Source of the DNA: Holophagaceae bacterium UBA706
Lineage (GTDB): Bacteria > Acidobacteriota > Holophagae > Holophagales > Holophagaceae
Reading direction: 5' to 3'
Length of the DNA: 12,427 nucleotides
NCBI GenBank assembly: GCA_002298155.1
Contig: DBME01000071.1
Span: 1 to 12,427 of the forward strand
Positions 1 through 6,891 of the stretch are shown piece by piece. The notes under the pieces are model-generated. The model did no database searches and was not told the DNA's origin. It worked only from the letters and a program-made list of their open reading frames with translations. Both the position numbers and the translations under genes were made by a program. Each line of letters opens with the position of its first letter. Position 1 is the first letter of the stretch.

Positions 1-506
1 CCTCCTTCCTCTTCGGCCTCACCCCCGGCCAGATCAAGGTGACCATCCACCCCCAGAGCCAGGTCCACGCCATGGTGGGGTTCCACGACGGCACCTACCA
101 GCTCCAGGTGTGCGCCAACGACATGAAGCTGCCCATCCAGTACACCCTGCTCTACCCCGAGCGCATGCCCGGCCCCGTCCCCCCCTACGACTGGTCGGCT
201 GCCCGTGCCTGGACCTTCGAGCCCCCGGACCTGGAGAAGTTCCCCTGCCTGGCCCTGGCCTACCAGGCCCTGGAAGCCGGGGGCACTGCGCCGGCCATCC
301 TCAATGCCGCCAATGAAATGGCTGTCGCCGCCTTCCTGGACGGACGCATCGGATTCTGGCAGATCTCCGCCTGCGTGGCGGATGTCCTGGCCTCCCTTCC
401 GGCCGAACCGGCCCATACTTTGGAACAGGTCATGGATATGGACCTGCGTGCCCGGGAAGCTGCCGCCCGGTGGCTCCACCACCCCTCTCCCCAAGGAAAT
501 TCATGA
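1..506 (+). CDS. dxr: 1-deoxy-D-xylulose 5-phosphate reductoisomerase, C-terminal part (5' end outside window)
   Basis: Dxr (IspC) converts 1-deoxy-D-xylulose 5-phosphate to 2-C-methyl-D-erythritol 4-phosphate with NADPH in the cytosolic MEP isoprenoid pathway. The reading frame is open from base 3 and gives about 167 C-terminal residues. Visible family landmarks are an IHPQSQVHAMVGFHDG stretch, then MKLPIQYTLLYPER, and further on ILNAANEMAVAAFLDGRIGF, all typical of the C-terminal half of Dxr. The N-terminal NADPH-binding domain and most of the metal site lie upstream of the window. The stop TGA shares bases with the ATG of rseP (ATGA overlap), so the two are probably translationally coupled. 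The dxr-rseP order is common in bacteria. No start or promoter can be judged here. Confidence 0.95.
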   Translation, partial: SFLFGLTPGQIKVTIHPQSQVHAMVGFHDGTYQLQVCANDMKLPIQYTLLYPERMPGPVPPYDWSAARAWTFEPPDLEKFPCLALAYQALEAGGTAPAILNAANEMAVAAFLDGRIGFWQISACVADVLASLPAEPAHTLEQVMDMDLRAREAAARWLHHPSPQGNS

Positions 507-1630
507 AGCGCCTGCTCTACGTCGCCCCCGCCCTCCTGCTGATCTCCATCATTCCCGGCGCCGGCTTCTGGGGACCTGTGATCCTCCTGGTGGGGCTCAT
601 CTTCTTCCACGAGCTGGGGCACTTCCTCGCCGCCAAGTGGATGGGGCTGCCGGTGGAGGTCTTCTCCCTGGGCTTCGGGCCCCGGGTGGCCGGGTTCGCC
701 TGGAATGAGACGGACGTACGGCTTAGCCTGCTGCCCCTGGGCGGCTATGTGCGTCTGGCCGGCTACAACCCCGAGGACCCCGATGCGGACGATCCCCACG
801 GCTTCCTGGCCCAGCCCGCCTGGCGTCGCCTGGTCTTCTACGCCGGCGGCATCGTCGCCAACGTCCTCATCACCGTGGTGGTGTTCTTCTTCTTGGGCAT
901 CAACAACGCCCGCATCCTGGAAACGCACCCCCAGCCCTCACCCTTGATGGTGATGGAGGTGACGCCCGGCTCAGCCGGCGCCCAGGCTGGCATCCGGCCC
1001 GGTGACCAGATCACGTCCTTCGGCGAGCTCCACTACCCCGGCAACAGCAGCGAGGAGACCATCACCTACATCCGCGCCCGCAAGGGGCAGGCCATCCCGG
1101 TGGTCCTGGAGCGCGAGGGGAACATCCGGAACCTCACCGTCACCCCCCAGGAGGTCGGCGGCCAGGGCAAGGTGGGCATCTCCTTCCAGCCCTCCGAGTG
1201 GGTCTCGGAAAAGCGTCCCTTCCAGCTGAAGGACCTGGGCCCCGGCGCCCGGTTCGCGGTGGTGGGCAGTGCCGACCTGGCCTGGGAGATCCTCTCCAGC
1301 CTCGGCAAGCTCGTCACCCACAAGGTGCCCTTGGGGGAGGTGGGCGGCCCCCTCACGATCATGCGTGCCGGCAGCCGCGCCGCCAAGGCGGGCTTCATGC
1401 AGTTCATGGGCCTCGTCGCCCTCATCTCCATGAACCTGGCGATCCTGAACGCCCTGCCCATCCCCTTCCTGGACGGCGGCCACATCACCCTGCTCCTCTT
1501 CGAGAAGGCGCGGGGCAAGGATCTGTCCGTGGTGGTGAAGGAGCGCATCCTCACGGGCGGCTTCTTCTTCATGATGGGCCTGTTCGCCCTGATCATGTTC
1601 CAGGACATCGTCAAGTATTTCCGCCATTGA
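503..1630 (+). CDS. rseP: RseP-type site-2 protease (M50B intramembrane zinc metalloprotease)
   Basis: RseP cleaves membrane-anchored substrates such as anti-sigma factors within the inner membrane, and can clear remnant signal peptides. I start it at the ATG at 503, giving 375 residues, because AGGA lies 5 bases upstream and the ATG overlaps the dxr stop; an upstream in-frame ATG at 470 lies inside dxr and lacks such support. The zinc motif HELGH is at residues 36-40 in the first membrane segment. A second segment with AGGIVANVLITVVVFF follows, then one PDZ domain at about 149-225, containing GSAGAQAGIRPGD. The third catalytic motif NALPIPFLDGGH has LDGGH at 323-327, and a last hydrophobic segment ends the protein. 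E. coli RseP is longer (about 450 residues) with two PDZ domains; the shorter single-PDZ form is common elsewhere. The native substrate cannot be inferred from this window. Confidence 0.95.
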   Translation: MKRLLYVAPALLLISIIPGAGFWGPVILLVGLIFFHELGHFLAAKWMGLPVEVFSLGFGPRVAGFAWNETDVRLSLLPLGGYVRLAGYNPEDPDADDPHGFLAQPAWRRLVFYAGGIVANVLITVVVFFFLGINNARILETHPQPSPLMVMEVTPGSAGAQAGIRPGDQITSFGELHYPGNSSEETITYIRARKGQAIPVVLEREGNIRNLTVTPQEVGGQGKVGISFQPSEWVSEKRPFQLKDLGPGARFAVVGSADLAWEILSSLGKLVTHKVPLGEVGGPLTIMRAGSRAAKAGFMQFMGLVALISMNLAILNALPIPFLDGGHITLLLFEKARGKDLSVVVKERILTGGFFFMMGLFALIMFQDIVKYFRH

Positions 1631-1647
1631 CCCGGCGGCGGCGTCCC

Positions 1648-1971
1648 TTACGCCGGACGCTCCGCCTGGCACTTCCAGCAGGACACGAACTGCGGTTCCA
1701 GCACCTCCCCGCAGGACGGGCAGATCCAGGGATCCCCGGCCGGGGCGTTCTTGATGAGTTCGAAATAGGCCTTGATGAGTTCCTCGGCCGCGGCCGCGTC
1801 CTCATCCTCGAGCACGAAGACCTGGGGCAGGAGCCCCCGGATATTGTAGAGCTCGCCCCGCACGGCGTGGTGGTTGCCGCCCCGCACTTCCGCGGGGACG
1901 CCATGGTCCGTGAGGTAGGTGGCGATCATGCCGCCTTCCCGCAGGTTGAGCGCTTCAAAGATGGCCTTCAT
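1648..1971 (-). CDS. DUF2007 domain protein with C-terminal zinc ribbon
   Basis: This 107-residue protein has two parts. Residues about 1-75 (MKAIFEALNLREGGMIATYL onward, with a VFVLEDEDAAAAEELI helix) match the DUF2007 'putative signal transducing protein' pattern, a ferredoxin-like fold of unproven role. Residues 84-101 hold a CPSC...CWKC pair (C84, C87, C98, C101) expected to bind one zinc ion. The ATG start at 1971 has AGGGAGG 7 bases upstream, inside the tail of smpB. The gene begins 13 bases after the smpB stop and is probably co-transcribed with it. It converges on rseP, leaving only 17 bases between the stops, and I see no terminator hairpin there. The biochemical function is unknown. 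Confidence 0.8.
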   Translation of the reverse strand: MKAIFEALNLREGGMIATYLTDHGVPAEVRGGNHHAVRGELYNIRGLLPQVFVLEDEDAAAAEELIKAYFELIKNAPAGDPWICPSCGEVLEPQFVSCWKCQAERPA

Positions 1972-1984
1972 GCGTTCGCCTCCC

Positions 1985-2440
1985 TCAGTCCCTGTCGCCC
2001 TTGCGCACCCGGTCCATCTCCCGTTTCTGCTCCCGCTCCTTCAGGGCCTCGCGCTTGTCGCCCATGGTCTTGCCTTCGGCCAGGGCGATGCGGACCTTGA
2101 TCTTGCCGCGGGGGTTCAGGTAGATGGCCAGGGGAATGACGGTGTAGCCCTTCCGCGTGACCTTGGAAAGGATCTTGTGGATCTCGGAACGGTTCAGCAG
2201 GAGCTTCCGTGGCCGGAGGGGGTCGTGGTTGGCGTAGGTCCCGAACTCGTAGGGGCTGATGTGGGCCTGCTTGAGCCAGAGGTCGCCGTCGGCGGTGTCC
2301 ACGTAGGCGTCCTGGAGCTGCCCGTGGCCGCCCCGCAGGGACTTGACCTCGGTGCCCAGGAGCACCACGCCGGCCTCCCAGGTATCCACGATGTGGAAGG
2401 CGTGCAGCGCCTTCCGGTTTCTCACCAGGTCTTCACTCAT
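1985..2440 (-). CDS. smpB: SsrA-binding protein SmpB
   Basis: SmpB binds tmRNA and brings it to ribosomes stalled on broken messages, so that nascent peptides are tagged for degradation and ribosomes are released. The 151 residues match the family throughout: GTEVKSLR at 29-36 in the OB-fold core, the HISPYEFGTYANHDPLRPRK stretch, and the basic tail GDKREALKEREQKRE, which in the family inserts into the empty mRNA channel. Length is near the usual 150-160. The ATG at 2440 is the natural start for the family; the upstream ribosome-binding site is weak (a GGA about 5 bases before). No ssrA gene was found in this window. It diverges from the dedA gene across only 45 bases. Confidence 0.95.
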   Translation of the reverse strand: MSEDLVRNRKALHAFHIVDTWEAGVVLLGTEVKSLRGGHGQLQDAYVDTADGDLWLKQAHISPYEFGTYANHDPLRPRKLLLNRSEIHKILSKVTRKGYTVIPLAIYLNPRGKIKVRIALAEGKTMGDKREALKEREQKREMDRVRKGDRD

Positions 2441-2449
2441 GATTCCAGT

Positions 2450-2462
2450 CTATCCGCGATAG
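2450..2462. promoter_or_regulatory. 13-base palindrome in the smpB/dedA divergent gap
   Basis: CTATC and GATAG arms flank CGC, a perfect 5-base inverted repeat in the 45-base gap that must hold both divergent promoters or their start regions. The position suits an operator shared by both genes, but arms this short could occur by chance, and no convincing -35/-10 pair was found on either strand. Confidence 0.25.
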
Positions 2463-2485
2463 GCTAGGGGGTTCAGGAGTCACCA

Positions 2486-3133
2486 TTGCTTCATAAACTA
2501 CTTGCCCCCATCGTCGTCTGGATGACCGCGGTCATGGCCGCCATGGGCCCCCTGGGCGTCACGCTGCTCATGGGCATCGAGAGCGCCTGCATCCCCCTCC
2601 CCAGTGAAGTGATCATGCCCTTCGCCGGGTTCCTCGCCTTCAAGGGCCAGATGACGTTCCTGGGCCTGGGCGCCGGAAACCCCATGGCCCAGATCTGGAT
2701 CGCGGGCATCTTCGGGGCCATCGGCTGCAACCTGGGCTCCATCCCCGCCTACGAGCTGGGCGCCTGGGGCGGCCGCAAGGCGGTGGAGCGCTACGGGAAG
2801 TACGTGTTCCTCAACCTGGACCACCTGGACCAGGCCCACCGGTTCTTCGAGAAGTTCGGCCACTGGGCCATCCTCATCGGGCGCATGCTGCCGGTGATCC
2901 GCACCTTCATCGCCCTCCCCGCCGGCATCGCCAAGATGGACCGCACCCGGTTCCACATCTACACCTTCGCCGGCAGCCTCCCCTGGTGCCTGGGCCTGGC
3001 CTGGGTGGGCTACAAGCTGGGCGAGAAGTGGGACACCCTGGGCGTCTACTTCCACCGGTTCGACCTGGTCATCGGCGGGCTCCTGGTGGCCGGCGTGGCA
3101 TGGTTCCTTTGGAGTCACTTCCGGAAGCGTTAA
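2486..3133 (+). CDS. DedA family (SNARE-associated / VTT domain) inner-membrane protein
   Basis: DedA-family proteins are polytopic inner-membrane proteins, several of which act in undecaprenyl-phosphate or phospholipid recycling and membrane homeostasis. The 215 residues show the family signatures: ESACIPLPSE at 32-41 followed by the hydrophobic VIMPFAGFLAF, an amphipathic FFEKFGHWAILIGRMLP region with GRMLPVIRT near 132-140, then IALPAGIAKM, and a C-terminal hydrophobic segment ending in SHFRKR. The start is TTG at 2486, supported by CAGGAG ending 6 bases before it; the next in-frame ATG (residue 13) would cut into the first hydrophobic helix. The gene heads a rightward run with mscS-like, hypothetical and rlmN genes. 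Substrate specificity within DedA cannot be told from sequence. Confidence 0.9.
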   Translation: MLHKLLAPIVVWMTAVMAAMGPLGVTLLMGIESACIPLPSEVIMPFAGFLAFKGQMTFLGLGAGNPMAQIWIAGIFGAIGCNLGSIPAYELGAWGGRKAVERYGKYVFLNLDHLDQAHRFFEKFGHWAILIGRMLPVIRTFIALPAGIAKMDRTRFHIYTFAGSLPWCLGLAWVGYKLGEKWDTLGVYFHRFDLVIGGLLVAGVAWFLWSHFRKR

Positions 3134-3143
3134 TATCTCAGGC

Positions 3144-4559
3144 ATGTTCCGAGACCTGAGAAGCGCCGTCAGTTCCACCCGCAGGTTCGCCGCCTTCGGT
3201 CTGCTCATCCTGGCCCTGGGCCTGGGGGCCTACGTGATGGGCACCCAGCACGCCCACCCCCGTTTCATCCGCGCGGCGGGGCTCCTCTTCTGGGTGGTGG
3301 GCGCCTACCTGGGGATCCGCATCTTCACCTACGTGCTCCTGGACCCCCTCCTCAGCAACCGCAAGACCGACGTCCCCGGCTTCGCCCGGGACCTGGTGGT
3401 CTTCGCCCTGTACGTGGCCGCGGCGGTCCTCCTCCTGCACCAGGTGGGCGGGGTGAACCTGGGCGCCCTCCTGGGCACCGGCGCCATCGCGGCGGCCGTG
3501 GTCGGCCTCAGCCTCCAGGAGACCCTGGGCAACCTGTTCGCGGGGATCTCCCTGAACCTCGACGAGGCCTTCCGCCCCGGGGACTGGATCGAGGTCACCG
3601 GCAACCTCCGCGGCGGCGCCGGCCAGGAGACCTTCGTGGGCCAAGTGGAGACCATGACCTGGCGCTCGGTGCAGATGGTCACGGAGAATGGCGACACCAC
3701 CATCTTCCCCAACCGCATCCTGGCCCAGGCCGTGGTGACCAACCTCTACGCCCCTTCCGGGCTGCACCGCCGGACCCTCAAGGTCACCGTGGAACCCCAC
3801 GGCCCCATGGTGAAGACCCTGGCCGCCCTGGCCCAGGCCCTGGGGGGCATCCCCCACTATCCCGACCACAAGCCCGAGGTGGTGACCCACAGCTTCGACA
3901 TGGGGGGCGTGGTGCTGGAGCTGCGCTGGTGGGCCCTGGGCTGGCGTCACGGCCGGGCTGCCAACTTCCAGGCCGTACGCCTCACCCAGACCGTCCTGAA
4001 CCGCCTGGGCATCCCCCTCCTCGGGCCCCACGGCGCCACCACCCCCCATGTGAACCCCATCGTCCTCAAGGAAGGGGCCATCCGCGACATCCTCAAGAAG
4101 ATCGGCCTGCCCTCCGAGTGGTCGCAGGAGCTGCAGGAGGGCATCGTCCTGCGCCGGGCCGCGCCGGGCGAAGGGATCATCCGCGAGGGGGACCCTGGGG
4201 AATCCCTGTTCATGGTCATGACCGGCACCCTCCAGGTTGTGCGCGTGGCCGAGCGCTTGACCCCTTACACGGGCCTCTACTGGGACGTGCTGGCCGAGCT
4301 GGGCCCCGGGGACTGGTTCGGGGAAGGTTCGCTCCTCACCGGCGCCCCCCGCAGCGCCACCATCGTGGCCACGTCCGCCTGCGAACTGGTGGAACTGCCC
4401 AAGGCGGCCTTCGAACAATCCCTCAAGAAGGACCCCCTGGTGGTGGAGCGCCTGGTGGATCTCATGGAATCCCGCGCCCAGCGCATGAACCAGGCCCCCA
4501 AGACGGGCCACGTGCGCGATGAATGGCTTGCCCAGATCAAACACTGGTTCCGGCTGTGA
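3144..4559 (+). CDS. MscS-family channel fused to a cyclic-nucleotide-binding domain (bCNG-type)
   Basis: The 471-residue protein combines two domains. The N-terminal part has three hydrophobic segments (about 15-34, 44-66, 84-103) followed by a Gly/Ala-rich pore helix at about 107-135 (GTGAIAAAVVGLSLQETLGN) and the MscS beta domain with FRPGDWIEV and a NGDTTIFPNRI strand-loop. Residues about 320-465 form a cyclic-nucleotide-binding fold with FGEGSLLTGAPRSAT: Glu394 and Arg403 are the positions that contact ribose and phosphate in cAMP-binding proteins, so ligand binding looks intact. Fusions of this type are known as bacterial cyclic-nucleotide-gated channels, many of which respond poorly to membrane tension. 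The ATG at 3144 lies 10 bases after the dedA stop, with only a weak AGG as ribosome-binding site, consistent with coupled translation. The ligand and the ion passed are unknown. Confidence 0.92.
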   Translation: MFRDLRSAVSSTRRFAAFGLLILALGLGAYVMGTQHAHPRFIRAAGLLFWVVGAYLGIRIFTYVLLDPLLSNRKTDVPGFARDLVVFALYVAAAVLLLHQVGGVNLGALLGTGAIAAAVVGLSLQETLGNLFAGISLNLDEAFRPGDWIEVTGNLRGGAGQETFVGQVETMTWRSVQMVTENGDTTIFPNRILAQAVVTNLYAPSGLHRRTLKVTVEPHGPMVKTLAALAQALGGIPHYPDHKPEVVTHSFDMGGVVLELRWWALGWRHGRAANFQAVRLTQTVLNRLGIPLLGPHGATTPHVNPIVLKEGAIRDILKKIGLPSEWSQELQEGIVLRRAAPGEGIIREGDPGESLFMVMTGTLQVVRVAERLTPYTGLYWDVLAELGPGDWFGEGSLLTGAPRSATIVATSACELVELPKAAFEQSLKKDPLVVERLVDLMESRAQRMNQAPKTGHVRDEWLAQIKHWFRL

Positions 4560-4602
4560 CATACCCGCCCCGGGCCGCAGTACTATGGAACCGGAGGCGG
4601 CC

Positions 4603-4887
4603 ATGAAGATCCCAGAGAACCTTCGAGAGATCGTGGACCGCCTGGGCACCGCCATGGTCCAGGCCCTGGCCCGGGACGAGGAGACGCGCGCCCTGGCGCG
4701 GGAGATCCAGGCCAAGGGCTTCGATCTGGCCCTGGTGCTGGAAGCCACGGTGGCCCTGCACCGCCGCGACGAGGAATGGCTGGATGGCGAGAGCGCCCCC
4801 GAGGGCGAATTCACCATGGGCGAGGAGGCCACCGAGTGGTCCGAAGCCGACAAGGCCTTCCTGCGCACCTTCCGGATCAGCATGTGA
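4603..4887 (+). CDS. small acidic protein of unknown function, upstream of rlmN
   Basis: I do not recognise this 94-residue protein. I chose the ATG at 4603 because GGAGG lies 5 bases before it; upstream in-frame ATGs at 4519 (inside the channel gene) and 4585 lack a ribosome-binding site. It looks soluble and mostly helical, with alternating charged and hydrophobic residues (MKIPENLREIVDRLG, then FDLALVLEATVALHRRDE), and is very acidic toward the C-terminus (DGESAPEGEF, GEEATEWSEADKAF). There is no signal peptide, membrane segment or cysteine motif. The C-rich third-position codon pattern matches its neighbours, supporting it as a native gene. Its TGA shares the A with the ATG of rlmN, so the two are translationally coupled, and a role linked to RlmN or to the channel is possible but unproven. 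Confidence 0.75.
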   Translation: MKIPENLREIVDRLGTAMVQALARDEETRALAREIQAKGFDLALVLEATVALHRRDEEWLDGESAPEGEFTMGEEATEWSEADKAFLRTFRISM

Positions 4888-5960
4888 TGTGGGACCAACC
4901 CGCCCCTGAACTGCGTCCAACCGTCCGGCCCAACGCCGCCGGCATGGACCTCGCCGAGCTGAAGGCCCTGGTGGCCGCCCTGGGCGAGAGCCCCTTCCGC
5001 GCCGGGCAGCTCCACCACGGCCTCTACCGCATGCGGTGGACCTCCTGGGAGCAGTTCACGAACCTCTCCAAGCCCCTGCGGGCGCGCCTGGAGGCGGAGG
5101 TGGACCTCGCCTGGCCCGCCATCCAGGAGAGCGCCGCCTCCGGTGACGGTTCCACCAAGCACGCCTTCCTTATGACGGACGGCGCCCTGGTGGAGGGCGT
5201 CCACATGCCCTACGGCAAGCGCACCACCCTGTGCCTGTCCAGCCAGGTGGGCTGCGCCATGGGGTGCACCTTCTGCGCCACCGGCCTCATGGGCATCAAG
5301 CGCAACCTCAGCGCCGGCGAGATCGCCGGCCAGGTGGTGGCCATGCTCAACGCCCACGGCCACGGCACCGAGGAGGCGGTGAACCTGGTCTTCATGGGCA
5401 TGGGCGAGCCGCTGCACAACCTGGACAACCTCATGAAGGCCTTCGCGCTGCTCACGGACCCCAAGGGCCTGGGCATCGCCCCCTGGCGCATCACGGTCTC
5501 CACCTCCGGCCTGGTCACCGGCATCCAGCGTCTGGGCGCCTGCAAGCCCAGACCCCGCCTGGCCCTGAGCCTCAACGCCACCACGGACGACTACCGCAGC
5601 CGGATCATGCCCGTGAACCGGGTCTGGAACCTGGAGGCCCTGGCCACGACGCTGGAAACCTTCCCGCTGGAGTCGGGGGAGCGCATCACGCTGGAGTACG
5701 TGCTGCTCAAGGACGTCACGGACAGCCTGGAGGACGGCAAGCGCCTGGCTGCCTTCGCGGCGCGGTTCCCGGCCAAGGTGAACCTGATTCCGTTCAATCC
5801 CCACGAGGGGTCGGGGTTCGAGCCGCCCACGGAGGAGCGGGTGGGAGAGCTTTGCGGGCTGCTGGCGGGGCGAGGGATTACGGTGAGCGTGCGCAGGAGC
5901 CGGGGGCAGGATGTGGCGGGGGCTTGCGGGCAGTTGGTGAGGGAGCGGGGGAAGGCCTGA
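4887..5960 (+). CDS. rlmN: dual-specificity 23S rRNA A2503 / tRNA A37 C2-methyltransferase RlmN (radical SAM)
   Basis: RlmN makes 2-methyladenosine at 23S rRNA A2503 and tRNA A37 through a radical-SAM mechanism with a methyl-cysteine intermediate. The radical-SAM cluster cysteines are C123, C127 and C130 (GCAMGCTFC). The two catalytic cysteines are C116 (TLCLSSQ) and C347 near the C-terminus (GQDVAGACGQL). Other landmarks are the N-terminal FRAGQLHHGLYRM and TNLSKPLR, then VFMGMGEPLHN, and VNLIPFNPH. The start at 4887 gives 357 residues and overlaps the preceding stop; an internal ATG at 4944 also fits the family start and cannot be excluded. All key residues are present, so this copy should be functional. 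The last 60 codons use far more G-ending and rare codons (AGG, CGA, GGA, TTG) than the rest. Part of this gene is duplicated at 8802-8903. Confidence 0.95.
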   Translation: MWDQPAPELRPTVRPNAAGMDLAELKALVAALGESPFRAGQLHHGLYRMRWTSWEQFTNLSKPLRARLEAEVDLAWPAIQESAASGDGSTKHAFLMTDGALVEGVHMPYGKRTTLCLSSQVGCAMGCTFCATGLMGIKRNLSAGEIAGQVVAMLNAHGHGTEEAVNLVFMGMGEPLHNLDNLMKAFALLTDPKGLGIAPWRITVSTSGLVTGIQRLGACKPRPRLALSLNATTDDYRSRIMPVNRVWNLEALATTLETFPLESGERITLEYVLLKDVTDSLEDGKRLAAFAARFPAKVNLIPFNPHEGSGFEPPTEERVGELCGLLAGRGITVSVRRSRGQDVAGACGQLVRERGKA

Positions 5961-5967
5961 CAGTTTG

Positions 5968-5982
5968 GGCACCACCGGTGCA
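5968..5982 (+). other. weak hairpin after rlmN
   Basis: GCACC and GGTGC arms around ACC form a 5-base stem just after the rlmN stop. There is no following T run, so a factor-independent terminator is not supported. From here to the small ORF ending at 6082 I see nothing else identifiable. Confidence 0.15.
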
Positions 5983-6081
5983 CCTGAGGCCATTCAGTTC
6001 GCTAAAGAAGGTGGATCTGGGGATTTGAGTTGCCGGATAACTCACAGGCAAGCAGTGCCGCAGCATCTTTGGCCATTAAGC

Positions 6082-6303
6082 CTAGCGGTAAAACTTAAAT
6101 TCAAATTTCTTTGCACGTTTCGGAAGGGCGTATACCAAAACAACATCATCCAACCCGTTTACATAGAACACGAAATATTTATATTCTCCTGTTGCATCCG
6201 TCACTATCTTTTCCAGCTCAATCTGGTCACCAGATTCCAAAGCATCCCGCTTCGCCTGAATTAATAGTTCTTCATCGCAATTGTTATTTGAAATCGTGCC
6301 CAT
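6082..6303 (-). CDS. small hypothetical protein, possibly the 3' part of a broken gene
   Basis: The 73-residue reading frame is not recognised. Its composition is protein-like: a helical DEELLIQAKRDALESGD segment, then EYKYFVFYVNGLDDVVLVYA, which looks like paired beta strands, and a basic end (KRAKKFEFKFYR). The only in-frame ATG start, at 6303, has no visible ribosome-binding site. Reading upstream in the same frame there are 8 sense codons, then a TGA at 6328-6330, then another open stretch back to an ATG at 6441. The two halves may therefore be one gene of about 119 codons cut by a nonsense mutation. Base composition is clearly more AT-rich than the backbone, suggesting acquired DNA. It could instead be a short independent gene. 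Confidence 0.4.
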   Translation of the reverse strand: MGTISNNNCDEELLIQAKRDALESGDQIELEKIVTDATGEYKYFVFYVNGLDDVVLVYALPKRAKKFEFKFYR

Positions 6304-6327
6304 ATTATGAAATTCATTGACAGGTGC

Positions 6328-6441
6328 TCACGCGGGCAGCAAATCCAGCTCAATTCTCCTAATCTCACCTCCGAAGCCAGCCTTCACTAGCGCAAAAAAT
6401 ACTGCGATGAGAGTCCACGCTCGGCCCAAAGACCAGTCCAT
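6328..6441 (-). CDS. 37-residue ORF with a hydrophobic N-terminal segment (possible 5' part of the broken gene)
   Basis: The ORF starts MDWSLGRAWTLIAVFFALVK and ends in ELDLLPA before a TGA. The first 20 residues resemble a signal anchor or signal peptide (hydrophobic TLIAVFFALV after one Arg). AAAGG lies 7 bases upstream of the ATG, a better initiation context than that of the downstream 73-residue ORF. It is in the same frame as that ORF, separated only by the TGA and eight codons. This fits a membrane-anchored or exported protein of about 119 residues interrupted by a stop. It is too short to identify. Confidence 0.3.
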   Translation of the reverse strand: MDWSLGRAWTLIAVFFALVKAGFGGEIRRIELDLLPA

Positions 6442-6478
6442 TTTTATGCCTTTAAAATATCTTTCAGGGGTTGGGTTT

Positions 6479-6770
6479 CTATAATTCTACCCTACTCCAA
6501 TTATAGCGAATCGAAGCAACGACCGATCCTTTCCCTTGGATCCAAACCAAGGTCTTCCATCCGCCACGCTTCCAAAGATATTCGGAGACGGCCCTAGCTG
6601 TCCGACCTTTTTGGGTCCATCAAATCAAACCACGATATTGGCTGCACATTTGCCCAACCGGGTTCCATCTCATATCTCTGATAGGAATCAGAGTAACGGT
6701 CGGTAGCCTCATCGCATGGACAGTAAAACAAACTATTTACTCCCGAAGCACGCTTGCCTGAAACTCGTGC
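6479..6770 (-). pseudogene. remnant of an unidentified gene, 5' truncated and probably frameshifted
   Basis: On the minus strand an open frame runs from the GC-rich stretch into AT-rich sequence, reading CPCDEATDRYSDSYQRYEME, then PGWANVQPISWFDLMDPK, and stops at 6594-6596. Just before that stop is a run of five A after CCC (about 6606-6615). Removing one A would continue the frame as GRTARAVSEYLWKRGG, WKTLVWIQGKGSVVASIR and YNWSRVEL to a TAG at 6479-6481, which looks more protein-like than chance. The N-terminal side changes to GC-rich, non-protein-like sequence near 6770, as if cut by an insertion. The family is unknown. The alternative is that the open frames are fortuitous; the case rests on composition only. 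Confidence 0.3.
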
Positions 6771-6891
6771 TCTTCCGGGGCGGGATGCCAGGTCAGCGTG
6801 GCGCGTTGCGGTGGATGGTTGCCCCTTCGCCAGGTTCCTTTCCCCGCTGCAGGGGCGAACCGACCGGTCCTGCCCCCAGGAATGGCCGCCC

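Noticed and set aside
1198..2100. 300-codon plus-strand frame across the rseP end, the DUF2007 gene and part of smpB
   Set aside because: Arg/Pro/Gly-rich shadow of real genes in other frames.
3138..5993. 951-codon open frame on the minus strand opposite dedA-end, mscS, the small gene and rlmN
   Set aside because: Low-complexity Gly/Ala/His/Gln-rich translation typical of the antisense frame of C-rich codons; the opposite strand holds clearly recognisable genes.
5961..6081. tRNA or attachment site just after rlmN
   Set aside because: No cloverleaf, T-arm signature or repeated core copy near 9670-9800 could be found.
5965..6264. 99-codon plus-strand frame after rlmN
   Set aside because: No ribosome-binding site, lies largely opposite a more protein-like minus-strand frame, and the translation lacks plausible structure.
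6328..6330. In-frame TGA as a selenocysteine codon
   Set aside because: No catalytic context, no redox family resemblance and no recognisable selenocysteine insertion hairpin just after it; a nonsense change is simpler.
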